Positions 44,866-54,196 of a DNA stretch of 57,164 nt are shown here, one piece after another. The position numbers and the translations under genes were made by a program. Within the stretch, counting starts at the first letter, position 1, and each line of letters begins with the position of its first letter. This DNA is from Pseudoalteromonas sp. BSi20652. GTDB lineage: Bacteria; Pseudomonadota; Gammaproteobacteria; Enterobacterales; Alteromonadaceae. The stretch lies in contig NZ_BADT01000161.1 in NCBI RefSeq assembly GCF_000239855.1, forward strand, positions 1-57,164, given 5' to 3'. Under the pieces are notes generated by a model that was not told the DNA's origin, did no database searches, and saw only the letters and a list, made by a program, of their open reading frames with translations.

Positions 44866-45446
44866 TTGATGTTAAGGATGACGAAAAAAGTAAAGTTCAC
44901 GTCAACATTTATTGATATTTCTAAGCAACTTAAACGTTTTGTATCGCGCATTGTTCAACCCGACGATGTGGAAGATATAGTGCAAGAAACGTTTATAAAA
45001 AGCTACGAAGCTGATTTAAAACAAAATATACAGTTTACTCGCAGCTATATGCTTAAGACTGCAAAACACCTAGCCCTCAACCATATAGCTAAGTGGGACA
45101 ACAAATTTAATGATTCGTTAGAAAATGATAACGAATTACCCGTATTACTCAAATCAATGAAGCTTGAAGATGAATATACATCAAAAGAGCGCTTTTTACT
45201 TTTTTGTAGAGCGACCGAGCAACTAAGCTCATCGATTCGTAAATGCTTTATATTAAAAAAGTTTACGGCATGAGCCAAAAAGAAATCGCTGATCAAATGC
45301 AGTTAAGCCAAAGCACTGTTGAAAAACACATTGCCAAAGGATTGTTACAAACCATGTTGTACATGCGTGAATATGAGCAAGGCCCTCAACAAACAAACCC
45401 TAAGGCTCAAGCACACCCCATATCAGTTAAAAGGGTTTCAGAATGA
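44866..45446 (+). pseudogene. FecI-type ECF sigma factor, frame broken at A_AAA_AAG
   Basis: Extracytoplasmic-function sigma factor of about 193 aa if the two frames are joined. Region 2 (FVSRIVQPDDVEDIVQETFI, about 25-45) is in the first frame, which ends after KCFILKKFTA at 45273. Region 4 (KKVYGMSQKEIADQMQLSQS, then TVEKHIAKGLLQTM) is in the -1 frame, ending at 45446. The break lies in the A6 tract 45255-45260. One extra A would restore the frame, but the sequence is also an in-frame A_AAA_AAG slippery heptamer at which a -1 ribosomal shift gives the same product. The start codon, probably ATG at 44878 or TTG at 44866, is not certain. Its end overlaps fecR (ATGA). With FecR and the receptor downstream it forms a surface-signalling system. 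Confidence 0.85.
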
Positions 45447-46519
45447 GTAATGTTCATCAATTTAATTCAAAAGAGTTAATTTTAGAAAAATCTTGTGATT
45501 GGATAAGTGCGATTGATCGTGGTTTAACTGATGATGAAAAAGAGCAATTTAAATTATGGATGATGCAAAGCATTGCTCATCAAGATGCTATGTACGAGCT
45601 TGCTCAGCTTTGGGATGAAATATCTGTTCTCAATGAGTTAAGTAATTTGTTCCCACATCATAATAATAAACAACCTAAAAATAACTGGATGTTTTCTTAC
45701 TCAATCGCAGCGAGTTTATTTGCCGCTTTAATGGTGTGCAGCTACTTATTAATTAATTTAGAAAACGGCTATAACCAAGAGCTTGCAAAAGTTAATTACA
45801 CTAAAATTTACAAAACAAAAGTAGGCGAGCAAGCAACGTATGTTTTGCCAGATGGCACCATAGTGCAGCTTAATACTAATAGCTTACTAGAAGTTGCTTA
45901 TAGCAAAGGCCGCAGGCAGCTATTACTTAGCCGGGGTGAAGGGCGTTTTAATGTAGCAAAAGATGCCACGCGTCCATTTAGTGTTATGGCGGGAGATAAA
46001 AGTTTTACCGCGCTCGGTACCGTATTTAATGTACAGCGTAATACCTCATCAGACTTAGAACTTGTTGTTACCGAAGGCAAGGTGATGATCACCGACCCTA
46101 GTGTAGCGGTTGACGCAAATGACTTTAAAGATTATCAACTTGCAGATAACAGCACGCAAAAAATTCGTCAAATTAATGCCAATATTGTTACCTCAGGCGA
46201 AAAAGTAATTATAGAGCAGAGTGTCACAAAGCCAATTACCCAGCTTTCAATGAACGACGTACAACGCGATTTGGCATGGCAAAATGGCATGCTTATTTTT
46301 AATGGGGAAGAATTAAGTGATGCTTTAAATGAAGTAAGCCGCTATACCGCTACACGTTTTGAGCTTTCATCAGCCGAGCTTGCCAGTATTAAAGTAGCTG
46401 GGGTATTTAAAGCAGGTGACGTTGAAGGTTTACTAGAAAGTTTACAGACTAACTTTTCGATTGCTCATGAGCGTTTAGGTGAGCATATAGTAACGCTAAA
46501 ACACCATACAGAATCATAA
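45443..46519 (+). CDS. FecR-family anti-sigma factor
   Basis: Single-pass inner-membrane regulator of 358 aa. The N-terminal cytoplasmic anti-sigma region (SCDWISAIDRGLTDDEKEQF, then LWMMQSIAHQDAM) binds the sigma factor. A transmembrane helix (about 89-107, SIAASLFAALMVCSYLLI) leads to a periplasmic FecR domain (TKVGEQATYVLPDGTIVQLN, RGEGRFNVAKDATRPFSV, FTALGTVFNVQ). The C-terminal part, LSDALNEVSRYTATRFELSS with VAGVFKAGDVEGLLESL, is the STN-like segment that contacts the receptor's signalling domain. It overlaps the sigma gene by 4 nt. Confidence 0.94.
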   Translation: MSNVHQFNSKELILEKSCDWISAIDRGLTDDEKEQFKLWMMQSIAHQDAMYELAQLWDEISVLNELSNLFPHHNNKQPKNNWMFSYSIAASLFAALMVCSYLLINLENGYNQELAKVNYTKIYKTKVGEQATYVLPDGTIVQLNTNSLLEVAYSKGRRQLLLSRGEGRFNVAKDATRPFSVMAGDKSFTALGTVFNVQRNTSSDLELVVTEGKVMITDPSVAVDANDFKDYQLADNSTQKIRQINANIVTSGEKVIIEQSVTKPITQLSMNDVQRDLAWQNGMLIFNGEELSDALNEVSRYTATRFELSSAELASIKVAGVFKAGDVEGLLESLQTNFSIAHERLGEHIVTLKHHTES

Positions 46520-46620
46520 GTAGGCGTTATGCAAATCAAACTAATGTTAGATAAAGTTGCATCAATAAAGATTGAACGTAAAATAAACATTAAAAAAAGA
46601 AACAAAACAATAGAGGATTT

Positions 46621-49563
46621 TTGTTTGCCAGCTGTTTGTATAAGTTGCGCAGTAACCAAACGCATTTGTTGAGTGGATTTGGTGTGCTTGCACCGGCTAT
46701 TTTCAGCTTGAGTGTACAAGCAGCAACTCAAACCACTGGGCAAATGGTGCAATTTGATATAAAAGCGCAGCGAGCAGATAAAGCCTTAATTGAATATGCC
46801 AAACAAACAGAGCAAACCGTGGTGTTTTCTTATGAGTTAGCAAAGCAGTATGATGCAAATTCAGTTTATGGATTTTACACTCAGCTAGATGCACTAGAGG
46901 CATTATTAGGTGGGACTGAGCTCGATGCGGTTGTTGATCAAAATGGTTTACTGAGTATAAAACTCAAACAAATCAACAGGAATGATAACAACATGATTAA
47001 GCTTTCAGCGGTCAGTGCAGCTATATTACCAGCGTTACTTGCAGCAAATTCGCAAGGTGTAAATGCAGCAGAAGAAGTTGCTCAAGAAAAAATTGAAAAA
47101 ATTGCTATTGTCGGTAGTCGCGTAGCGGGTCGTTCAGTTGAAGATTTACCCGTTCCAGTGGATATTTTGAGTGCAGAAGCACTTGAAAATACAGGCCAAA
47201 CAGAAGTTGGTCGTATGTTACAGTCTATAGCACCTTCTTTTAACTTCTCAAGCTCTGCAATTAGCGATGGCACTGATGCATTGAGACCTGCAACACTTCG
47301 TGGTTTAGGTCCTGATCAAACGCTTGTGTTGATCAATGGTAAACGTCGTCACCAAGCAAGTATTATTCATATTAATTCATCAGTAGGTCGTGGTACTGCT
47401 GGCACTGATATGAATGCGATTCCAGCTTCTGCTATTAAGCGAATAGAAGTATTGCGCGACGGCGCTGCTGCCCAGTATGGCTCTGATGCGATTGCTGGTG
47501 TAATTAATATTGTTCTCAAAGATGGGAGTGAAGGTGGTAAAGCTGCAATTAATTACGGGCAATATTCTGAAGGCGATGGCGAAACAGTTAACTTAGACTT
47601 TAATAAAGGGCTCGCTTTAGGCGACGACGGATATATTAATGTAACGCTTAACTATCGTGACCGAGCGCCAACAAATAGAGCTGGTTTACATGGTTCTTGC
47701 CAGTTTTATGGTTGTACAGAGTTAAGCGATGGTACTTTATTAGCGGGTGACCCGCGTGAACTTACCGCAGACAGAGATACATTTAGAATAGGTGATGCTG
47801 ACTCACAACAATTTGGTTTAGTTGTGAATACCGGTTACGAATTAGGTGATGGCGAACTTTATGGTTTCATTACTTATTCTACACGTGATAACGAATCAGC
47901 AGCATTTTTCCGCCATAATGCAAATGCAGGTGGTAACCCTGTATTACAAGACAACGACGCAACAATTCCATTAGGTTTTTTACCAAAAATTAATACCACT
48001 ATCGACGATATTTCTTATAACTTTGGTTACAAAACTGAGTTTGATAATGACGCTAGCTTAGATATTTCTTATACCTATGGCGAGAACAGTATTGATTACA
48101 CAACAAGCGACACAATCAATGCCTCTTACGCTAACTTTTTACGCTACGAACAGGGTTTAAGTGCCGCAGATATTCGCGCAACGATCCCACGCGAAGCATA
48201 TGCGTACGGTATGGAATTATCACTACAAACGCTTAATGTTGATTTTACTCAAAACTTCGATGATTACTCTTTAGCTATGGGTGCAGAAATTCGTACCGAT
48301 GAATACCGAATTTTAGAAGGTAATGAGTATGCATATCGCGATTACGATACTAACAATGGTGTAAGTATATACGATGGTTTAAGTGGTGGAGTAGGATCTG
48401 AGAATGCATCAGGTGGAACGCAAGGTTTTGGTGGTTCATCACCAGCATCATCTGTTGATGAGTCGCGTGATGTAATTTCGTTTTACTTAGATGCAGAAGC
48501 GTATGTGATTGACGATGTAATATTATCGGGTGCATTGCGCTACGATAACTACAAAGGCTTTGGCGATACCGTTAACTTCAAACTTGCTGGTAATTGGTCA
48601 ATAACGGATGACGTGTCATTACGTGGTGCGTTAAGCTCAGGTTTTAGAGCACCTTCAATGCAGCAGTTGTACTTTAATAACATAAGTACTCAGTTTGTTA
48701 TTGGCCCTAATGGCACATTAGTCGCTGAAGAAGTGGGTACTTTTAGGAACGACTCAACACTTGCGCAAAGCTTAGGTATTCCAAAGCTTAAAGAAGAAAA
48801 ATCGCAAAACCGCAGTTTAGGTATCGTTTATAACGTTACAGATAATATTAATGTTACGGTAGATTACTACTCAATAGATATCGACGACCGTATTGTTATA
48901 AGTAATCGATTAGGTAAAGGTTTATCGACAAGCCTAGATGCTGCATTAGTTAGCTCAGGCGCAGGCGCAGGTCAATTTTTCTTAAATGGAGCTGATACAG
49001 AAACTCGCGGCGTTGATTTTGTTGCAACATGGAACACGCAAGGTTTAGGTGGCACGCTTGATTTTACGTTAGCAGCTAACTTTACTAAAACAGATGTTGT
49101 TTCACTATTTACACCATCTGGCTCAGGTTTAGAAACTGTGCCGGTTGAAAGTGTATTTTCAGACCAAGAAATTTCAATCATTGAAGAATGGCAGCCTGAA
49201 GATCGCATTAACTTAAGCGCGCTTTACCAAAATGAAGATTGGACGGTTAATTTATCGCTTAATCGCTTTGGTGAATACACAGTTGAAGACGGTGGCAGCC
49301 AAACTTATTCAGCAGAAATTTTAACGGATGTAAAAGTTAATTATTTTGTAACTGAAAATTTGTCTGTAAATATTGGTGCAAACAACTTGTTTGATGTTTA
49401 CCCAGATAAAAATGAAATTGGTAACTCTCGCTCTGGCACAATTGTAGATGCTAATGGCAATGCAGTGGTAAGTAGCTCAGGTGTGTTTGAATATTCTCGT
49501 CGTTCAGCGCCGTTTGGATTTAACGGTGCTTATTACTACGTAGGCGCAGAATACCGCTTTTAA
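46621..49563 (+). CDS. FecA-type TonB-dependent receptor with STN signalling domain and an internal second signal peptide
   Basis: Outer-membrane signal-transducing receptor of 980 aa. It starts from a TTG with GAGG 4 nt upstream. The signal peptide (about 1-35, APAIFSLSVQA) precedes an STN domain (about 40-118, MVQFDIKAQRADKALIEYAK, then a segment with QLDALEALLGGTEL). This is followed, unusually, by MIKLSAVSAAILPALLAANS and QGVNA (residues 125-149), a complete second signal peptide beginning with ATG at 46993. Then come a TonB-box-like EKIEKIAIVGSR, the plug (LRGLGPDQTLVLINGKRR, LRDGAAAQYGSDAIAGVINI) and a barrel ending in GAEYRF. It is 101 nt after fecR and surely part of the sigma/anti-sigma/receptor unit. 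The ligand is unknown. Confidence 0.93.
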   Translation: MFASCLYKLRSNQTHLLSGFGVLAPAIFSLSVQAATQTTGQMVQFDIKAQRADKALIEYAKQTEQTVVFSYELAKQYDANSVYGFYTQLDALEALLGGTELDAVVDQNGLLSIKLKQINRNDNNMIKLSAVSAAILPALLAANSQGVNAAEEVAQEKIEKIAIVGSRVAGRSVEDLPVPVDILSAEALENTGQTEVGRMLQSIAPSFNFSSSAISDGTDALRPATLRGLGPDQTLVLINGKRRHQASIIHINSSVGRGTAGTDMNAIPASAIKRIEVLRDGAAAQYGSDAIAGVINIVLKDGSEGGKAAINYGQYSEGDGETVNLDFNKGLALGDDGYINVTLNYRDRAPTNRAGLHGSCQFYGCTELSDGTLLAGDPRELTADRDTFRIGDADSQQFGLVVNTGYELGDGELYGFITYSTRDNESAAFFRHNANAGGNPVLQDNDATIPLGFLPKINTTIDDISYNFGYKTEFDNDASLDISYTYGENSIDYTTSDTINASYANFLRYEQGLSAADIRATIPREAYAYGMELSLQTLNVDFTQNFDDYSLAMGAEIRTDEYRILEGNEYAYRDYDTNNGVSIYDGLSGGVGSENASGGTQGFGGSSPASSVDESRDVISFYLDAEAYVIDDVILSGALRYDNYKGFGDTVNFKLAGNWSITDDVSLRGALSSGFRAPSMQQLYFNNISTQFVIGPNGTLVAEEVGTFRNDSTLAQSLGIPKLKEEKSQNRSLGIVYNVTDNINVTVDYYSIDIDDRIVISNRLGKGLSTSLDAALVSSGAGAGQFFLNGADTETRGVDFVATWNTQGLGGTLDFTLAANFTKTDVVSLFTPSGSGLETVPVESVFSDQEISIIEEWQPEDRINLSALYQNEDWTVNLSLNRFGEYTVEDGGSQTYSAEILTDVKVNYFVTENLSVNIGANNLFDVYPDKNEIGNSRSGTIVDANGNAVVSSSGVFEYSRRSAPFGFNGAYYYVGAEYRF

Positions 49564-49590
49564 AGATAACACTCTCTATTATTTATAATT

Positions 49591-49613
49591 AAAGGGCCGT
49601 AAGGCCCTTTATT
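49591..49613. terminator. Probable bidirectional terminator
   Basis: A perfect 8-bp stem (AAAGGGCC / GGCCCTTT) with a GTAA tetraloop lies between the receptor and the convergent exbD gene. It is A/T flanked on both sides. Confidence 0.85.
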
Positions 49614-49626
49614 ATTTATTAAATGC

Positions 49627-50022
49627 TTATTTAGAAACGAGGGCAATAGAGTAGTCGTCATACTCCTTAATATTGTTCATTACGTCCATCAATGTACTGT
49701 GATTACTATTTTCGTCAGCTTTTATTAATACCGAACTTATTTCATATTTTGCAGCAAACATTGCTAAGTTAGTAGAGACTTGCTCTGTGTCAATCAATCT
49801 ATCAGCAAAGTACACTCCGTTACTTTCATTAATGCTAAACAAAGCATTTTTAACGGGCTTGTCTATTTGAGGGCTATCGAGTGGGCGCTTTAATTCAATA
49901 GCCACAGGTTTTATAAAAGAGGTGGTTACAATAAAGAAAATGAGTAAAATAAACACGATATCAAGCATAGATGTCATATCTACATCCGCATTACCTTGCA
50001 GTTTAGTTAGTTTTTTTTTCAT
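49627..50022 (-). CDS. ExbD/TolR-family biopolymer transport protein, without adjacent exbB
   Basis: Protein of 131 aa with a short cytoplasmic N-terminus, one transmembrane helix carrying the functional Asp (VDMTSMLDIVFILLIFFIVT, Asp about 21) and a periplasmic domain (IELKRPLDSP, VLIKADENSNHSTLMDVMNN). It would use proton flow, with an ExbB partner and TonB, to energise receptors such as the one next to it. AAGG lies 8 nt before the ATG. No exbB or tonB is adjacent on either side, so it must pair with a partner encoded elsewhere. Confidence 0.92.
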   Translation of the reverse strand: MKKKLTKLQGNADVDMTSMLDIVFILLIFFIVTTSFIKPVAIELKRPLDSPQIDKPVKNALFSINESNGVYFADRLIDTEQVSTNLAMFAAKYEISSVLIKADENSNHSTLMDVMNNIKEYDDYSIALVSK

Positions 50023-50200
50023 GTTGGACCTTATTTTTAATTAAAAGCTGCGGCGCCACAGCCAGGATTTAGGATCCTATTAACAAAACTAGCACAGCTA
50101 AAATAAAGTGTGGTTAATTAAATATTCTAATAATATTAAATATTTGTATAAATTTTGTCGCAGTATGTGATTTTAAAATGCACTATCAATAAAGGAAAAT

Positions 50201-50223
50201 AAAAAACCCAGCACAAGGCTGGG
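50201..50223 (-). terminator. Rho-independent terminator
   Basis: CCCAGC / GCTGGG stem with a 5-nt loop followed on the minus strand by TTTTTT, 23 nt after the DUF2383 gene stop. Confidence 0.9.
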
Positions 50224-50245
50224 CGTTTAACGTAAATAATTAAGC

Positions 50246-50689
50246 CTAGTGCTTTTGCATACGACTCATCTCTGCATGACAGCTCTGCATTGTCAGTAGT
50301 GCTTTGGCTAAGGCTGCTTCACAATCTGCAGGCTGAGGTTTATCCATTGCAGTCTTAATCTCTGTTAGTGTTTTTTCTTCTATTTCTTCAAGTTCTTTAA
50401 CATATGTGCTGTCGGTATTTGAGCTGAATGTCGTTAAAAGCGTCGTATAAGCACGTCGTGCTTCAACTGCAAACGAAGAGCCATCTTCTCTTTCCCCTTT
50501 TTCGTTAATTGCATAGGGCTGTAAACGCTCAACACTTACTTTACGAGCATCAATCATACGTTGAAAAAGCGCACCGATAGCGGGATCTTTAACATTTTTT
50601 TGCGCTTTTTCATAAAAATCAATACCACTGTTCATCACTTGAATAACGTCAGTAATATGATTTACTTCTGATCCTTGATGGGTGTTCAT
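50246..50689 (-). CDS. DUF2383 / PA2169-family four-helix-bundle protein
   Basis: Soluble helical protein of 147 aa. The pattern HITDVIQVMNSGIDFYEKAQ, then LFQRMIDARKVSVERLQPY, and a C-terminal helix with SCHAEMSRMQKH fits the PA2169 group (ferritin-like four-helix bundle, DUF2383), often linked to stress. The His and Glu residues near the ends of helices could bind metal, but this is unproven. AGAGG lies 6 nt before the ATG. It is a single-gene unit with its own terminator. Confidence 0.8.
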   Translation of the reverse strand: MNTHQGSEVNHITDVIQVMNSGIDFYEKAQKNVKDPAIGALFQRMIDARKVSVERLQPYAINEKGEREDGSSFAVEARRAYTTLLTTFSSNTDSTYVKELEEIEEKTLTEIKTAMDKPQPADCEAALAKALLTMQSCHAEMSRMQKH

Positions 50690-50860
50690 AATGACCTCTT
50701 TTATTAAATTAATATAAACTACAACTTAATAAAGCAAGGGCTGTTCCAGTATGATAAAAATTATAACTAATTGATTTTAAATTTATTTTTTATTTTAACT
50801 ACTGAGTTAAATATTAACACGCTAAACTTAGCAATATTTACACTGTATTATGTAATAAAT

Positions 50861-51799
50861 TTATTTTAGCTCCTCGGCAACCTCTGCTACTTTTTGACGC
50901 AGCCAAATGTGGCTAGCATCTCTGTGTAAAAGAGGGCTCCAAATCATATCTAACTCAAATGGTGGTATAGGAAAGGGAGGTTCTAAAATTTTAAGCCCAG
51001 GATCATCCAAATACATATTTGCAGCTTTAGAGGGGAGGGTTGCAATAAGGTTTTTCTCTTTTGCTAAATGGATAGCTACATGATAATTACGCGTAAATGT
51101 AGCAATATTACGATGTTTACCAAAATGGGCAAGCGCTTCATCTACCCAACCTAGTTTTTGTACATCTTTAGGATCCATACCAACGCCAACACCAAAGCCT
51201 GTTTTACTAACCCAAATATGACGTGCTTTTAAATAACTATCTAAACTAAAATTTTCGATAATCGGGTTGTCGGCTTTTACCAAGCAGCAAAAGCTATCTT
51301 TCCAAATACGTTTATGATGAAAAGACTGAGGTAAGTTTTCAAAACGATTAATAGCCATGTCAACCTTACCATTTTCAACATCATGAAATGTAACATCACT
51401 CGGGGTGAGTATATCTAATGTAGTGTCGGGTGCTTCGTCATGTAATTTACTCAGCAATTTTGGTGCAAGCGTGCTTGCTGCGTAGTCACTTGCCATTATT
51501 CTAAACACACGTTTACTTTGGCTTGCTTCAAATTCTCTGTTTGGTGCTAGGGTTTCTTCAAGCGTCATTAATATGCCACGAATAACGGGTTGTAACTCTA
51601 AAGCGCGCTCTGTGGGTACCATACCATCGCTGGTACGAACTAAAATAGGGTCGTTAAACAGGTTGCGTAAGCGTTTAAGACCATTACTCATTGCAGGTTG
51701 TGTAATACTTAGCTGATTTGCAGCGCGTGTAACATTGCATTCTCGTAAAAGCGTGTCGAGGTATACAAGTAAGTTTAAATCTATTTTGCTTATATTCAT
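50861..51799 (-). CDS. LysR-family transcriptional regulator downstream of aceK
   Basis: Regulator of 312 aa in the NodD/LeuO-like branch: MNISKIDLNLLVYLDTLLRE, NVTRAANQLSITQPAMSNGL and KRLRNLFNDPILVRTSDGM (winged helix-turn-helix) are characteristic. A C-terminal effector-binding domain follows (VFRIMASDYAASTLAPKLL). AAAGGA lies 6 nt before the ATG. It starts only 16 nt after the aceK stop on the same strand, so the two are probably co-transcribed. Its effector is unknown. Confidence 0.92.
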   Translation of the reverse strand: MNISKIDLNLLVYLDTLLRECNVTRAANQLSITQPAMSNGLKRLRNLFNDPILVRTSDGMVPTERALELQPVIRGILMTLEETLAPNREFEASQSKRVFRIMASDYAASTLAPKLLSKLHDEAPDTTLDILTPSDVTFHDVENGKVDMAINRFENLPQSFHHKRIWKDSFCCLVKADNPIIENFSLDSYLKARHIWVSKTGFGVGVGMDPKDVQKLGWVDEALAHFGKHRNIATFTRNYHVAIHLAKEKNLIATLPSKAANMYLDDPGLKILEPPFPIPPFELDMIWSPLLHRDASHIWLRQKVAEVAEELK

Positions 51800-51815
51800 T
51801 GTGTGTCCTTTGCGT

Positions 51816-53535
51816 CTACCAGTGATGGATAAAGCGCTGTGCTGTAGGGTATGGGTAAATATGGCTCACCTGCCCATTTTTTATCTTTTGCTGTGCCTGT
51901 TTCCAAAAATTCACATCAACTAATTCAGGATGTGTACTTAACAAAAATTGTTTGTACATTGGATTTGGTGTTACAAAAGTACAAAGCTGCTCAGGAAATA
52001 CATCTTGAGGAGCCACTGAATAACTTTGCTCATTTGTCAGATAGTCATCGTAATTCTGTGCTTTTGGTAGCGCTCTGAAGTTCATATCTGTTAAATATTG
52101 TACTTCATCATAATCATAAAAAATTATACGTTTGTGTTTACTTACCCCAAAGTTCTTTAACAACATATCGCCTGGGAATATATTAACGGCTATCATTTCT
52201 TTAAGTGCTTGACCATATTCTTCTATTGCATCAGCGGCGCTTGCATCATCAGCGTTGTCTAAAAATAAATTCAGCGGAGTCATGCGCCTTTCGATGTACA
52301 AATGCTTGATAATTAGCCATTCCCCTTCAATTACCATTGAAGAGCCAATCGTTTTATGTAACTGAGTAAGTAAATTACTATCAAAACGTGCCAAAGGAAA
52401 TACGACATTAGAATACTCGATGGTATCTGCCATGCGACCCACGCGATCATGGCTTTTTACTAATTGATAGCGTTTTAAAACAGTGTCACGACCAAAGGGT
52501 TTACTCTCGCCAAATTTATCTTTAATTACTTTAAAAACATAACCAAAAGAGGGAAGTGTAAATACCATCATCACCATTCCCGGCGTACCAGGAGCAATGG
52601 TAAATTCATCTTTGGATTGAGTAAGGTGATTCAAAAACTCACGGTAAAACTCTGTTTTACCTTGTTTATGAAAACCAATTGCGTTGTATAGTTCAGCAAT
52701 TGTTTTATTGGGCATAAGCTGGTTTAAAAATCGAACTAGTGCCGAAGGGGCGTGAGTCTCTACCATAAAATAAGCACGCGCAAATCCAAAAATAACACGC
52801 ATTTGTGATGACTTAGTTAATAGAGCATCTAAATATAAGCCCTTATCTTCGTGGTGTAGCACTGCAATAATAAATGGTTGTACCCCACTTTGAGAAACCA
52901 CACGACCAACAATATAAGCGGCTTTATTGCGATAAAATACAGTATGGAGTATATCAAAGCGCATTTGCCATGGTTGATGATGCGTGTCGGGTGCTTGCTT
53001 ATAAAAAGCCCTTACAAGTAAACGAATATCTCGTTCTAAATCAATAAACGGCGCTTTAAAGTCAAAGTGATTTATTATTTGTTTAATTGTCGGTTTTAAA
53101 CCATCGACTACAGGAAAGTAACTTCTATATTCGGCCTCAACGGGTACTGATGGCGCATTTTTTAATGTTGCTTGTACAAATATAAAGTCATTATGAAAGT
53201 AGCGTCTATGATAGAGGCGGCAAAATACAGAGTTATAGAAGGTTTCAGCAAGCTCAGCTTGTGGATGAAAGCATAAAAAAGTGTTGGTATACCTTTTTAA
53301 CTTCAAGCCATAGGGATTCATTTAGTTTATCAGTCGATTGAATTTTTTTTAAGGTTTGTGTCGTTTCGTTAACGCGATCGTCGTAATAACTAATACGTAA
53401 ACGACTAATATCATTAATAGCATGCCAGTCTTTATTAGCAAAAGCATGCGGTGCTTTTGCTGTTATTTTTTGAAATAATTTATAGTGCTTTTTAAAGCCC
53501 GTTAAAATTAACTCGGCAATACGGCGAGGCTGCAT
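51816..53535 (-). pseudogene. aceK: Isocitrate dehydrogenase kinase/phosphatase AceK, interrupted by a one-base frameshift
   Basis: Bifunctional enzyme of about 572 aa if repaired, which phosphorylates and dephosphorylates isocitrate dehydrogenase to steer carbon to the glyoxylate shunt. The first frame (from MQPRRIAELILTGFKKHY) runs to KKVYQHFFMLSSTS. The remainder is in another frame from FLCFHPQAELAETFYNSVFC onward, to the stop at 51816. Removing one base of the A6 tract (53275-53280, plus strand) joins them as KKVYQHFLCFHPQAELAETF, as in other AceK proteins. The kinase regions (VIEGEWLIIKHLYIERRMTP, VNIFPGDMLLKNFGVSKHKR, IIFYDYDEVQYLTD) are intact. It stands apart from aceBA, unlike E. 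coli. Such full preservation makes a base-calling error or a very recent mutation more likely than an old pseudogene. Confidence 0.95.
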
Positions 53536-53657
53536 AAAAACTCCTTAATAGCACTAGAGCTTATACTCTATTATGTTAAGGGTATGTTATTTTAAGTTTA
53601 AAACCAAGCTAAATAAAGTAGATTGCAGATAATCTACACCTTAAGTTATTGCTGTAT

Positions 53658-54137
53658 TTATTGATATGATTTGATCTTTTTCTCTAGTTTTTTTATCCGT
53701 GCAGTAATGGCAGAGACGTCTTTTTTATATTCTTTGTTAATCACTTTGAGTTTTTTAGTAATATCACGAGTAATTCGCTTTTTATCATCATTAGCTAAAA
53801 TATGGTTAAGGCGTTGCTGTTGTTTATATTCTGCGCGTTCTTTTTCACGATCAAGTATCGATAATTTATAATTATTACTACGAAGTTCTGCATGTAAATC
53901 ATTCAACAATCGCTCACGTTCAAGCTCGTTCAATTGTTTAGTGTAGTCAACTTTTGGACCACATTGTTGGTTTGTTGTGGTGTTTATTTTATAAACTGTT
54001 GCGTTATTATCGCAGGGGAATTGAGAAAAAATAGTCCCTTTTTCTGTTACACATTTGTAGTAAGTATTTGCGCTATTACTATTAAAACTAATCAAAATAC
54101 AGCTTATGTAAAAAGCGCAGCTAAAAAGCTTAAACAT
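53658..54137 (-). CDS. DUF4124-like secreted protein with C-terminal coiled coil
   Basis: Protein of 159 aa from the ATG at 54137 (CAGGG 9 nt upstream; another ATG lies 3 codons earlier but directly abuts that site). A signal peptide (about 1-23) is followed by a small domain TYYKCVTEKGTIFSQFPCDN with two Cys, which recalls DUF4124 ('YKW...G...FSD.PC'), and then a long charged coiled coil (about 65-159, many Lys/Glu/Arg). It is probably periplasmic. Function unknown; no operon partner. Confidence 0.65.
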   Translation of the reverse strand: MFKLFSCAFYISCILISFNSNSANTYYKCVTEKGTIFSQFPCDNNATVYKINTTTNQQCGPKVDYTKQLNELERERLLNDLHAELRSNNYKLSILDREKERAEYKQQQRLNHILANDDKKRITRDITKKLKVINKEYKKDVSAITARIKKLEKKIKSYQ

Positions 54138-54196
54138 AACGGTCATCCCTGTAATTATTTTACTTTATTAGGCGGTATAGCTTTAAGTAAAACTAT

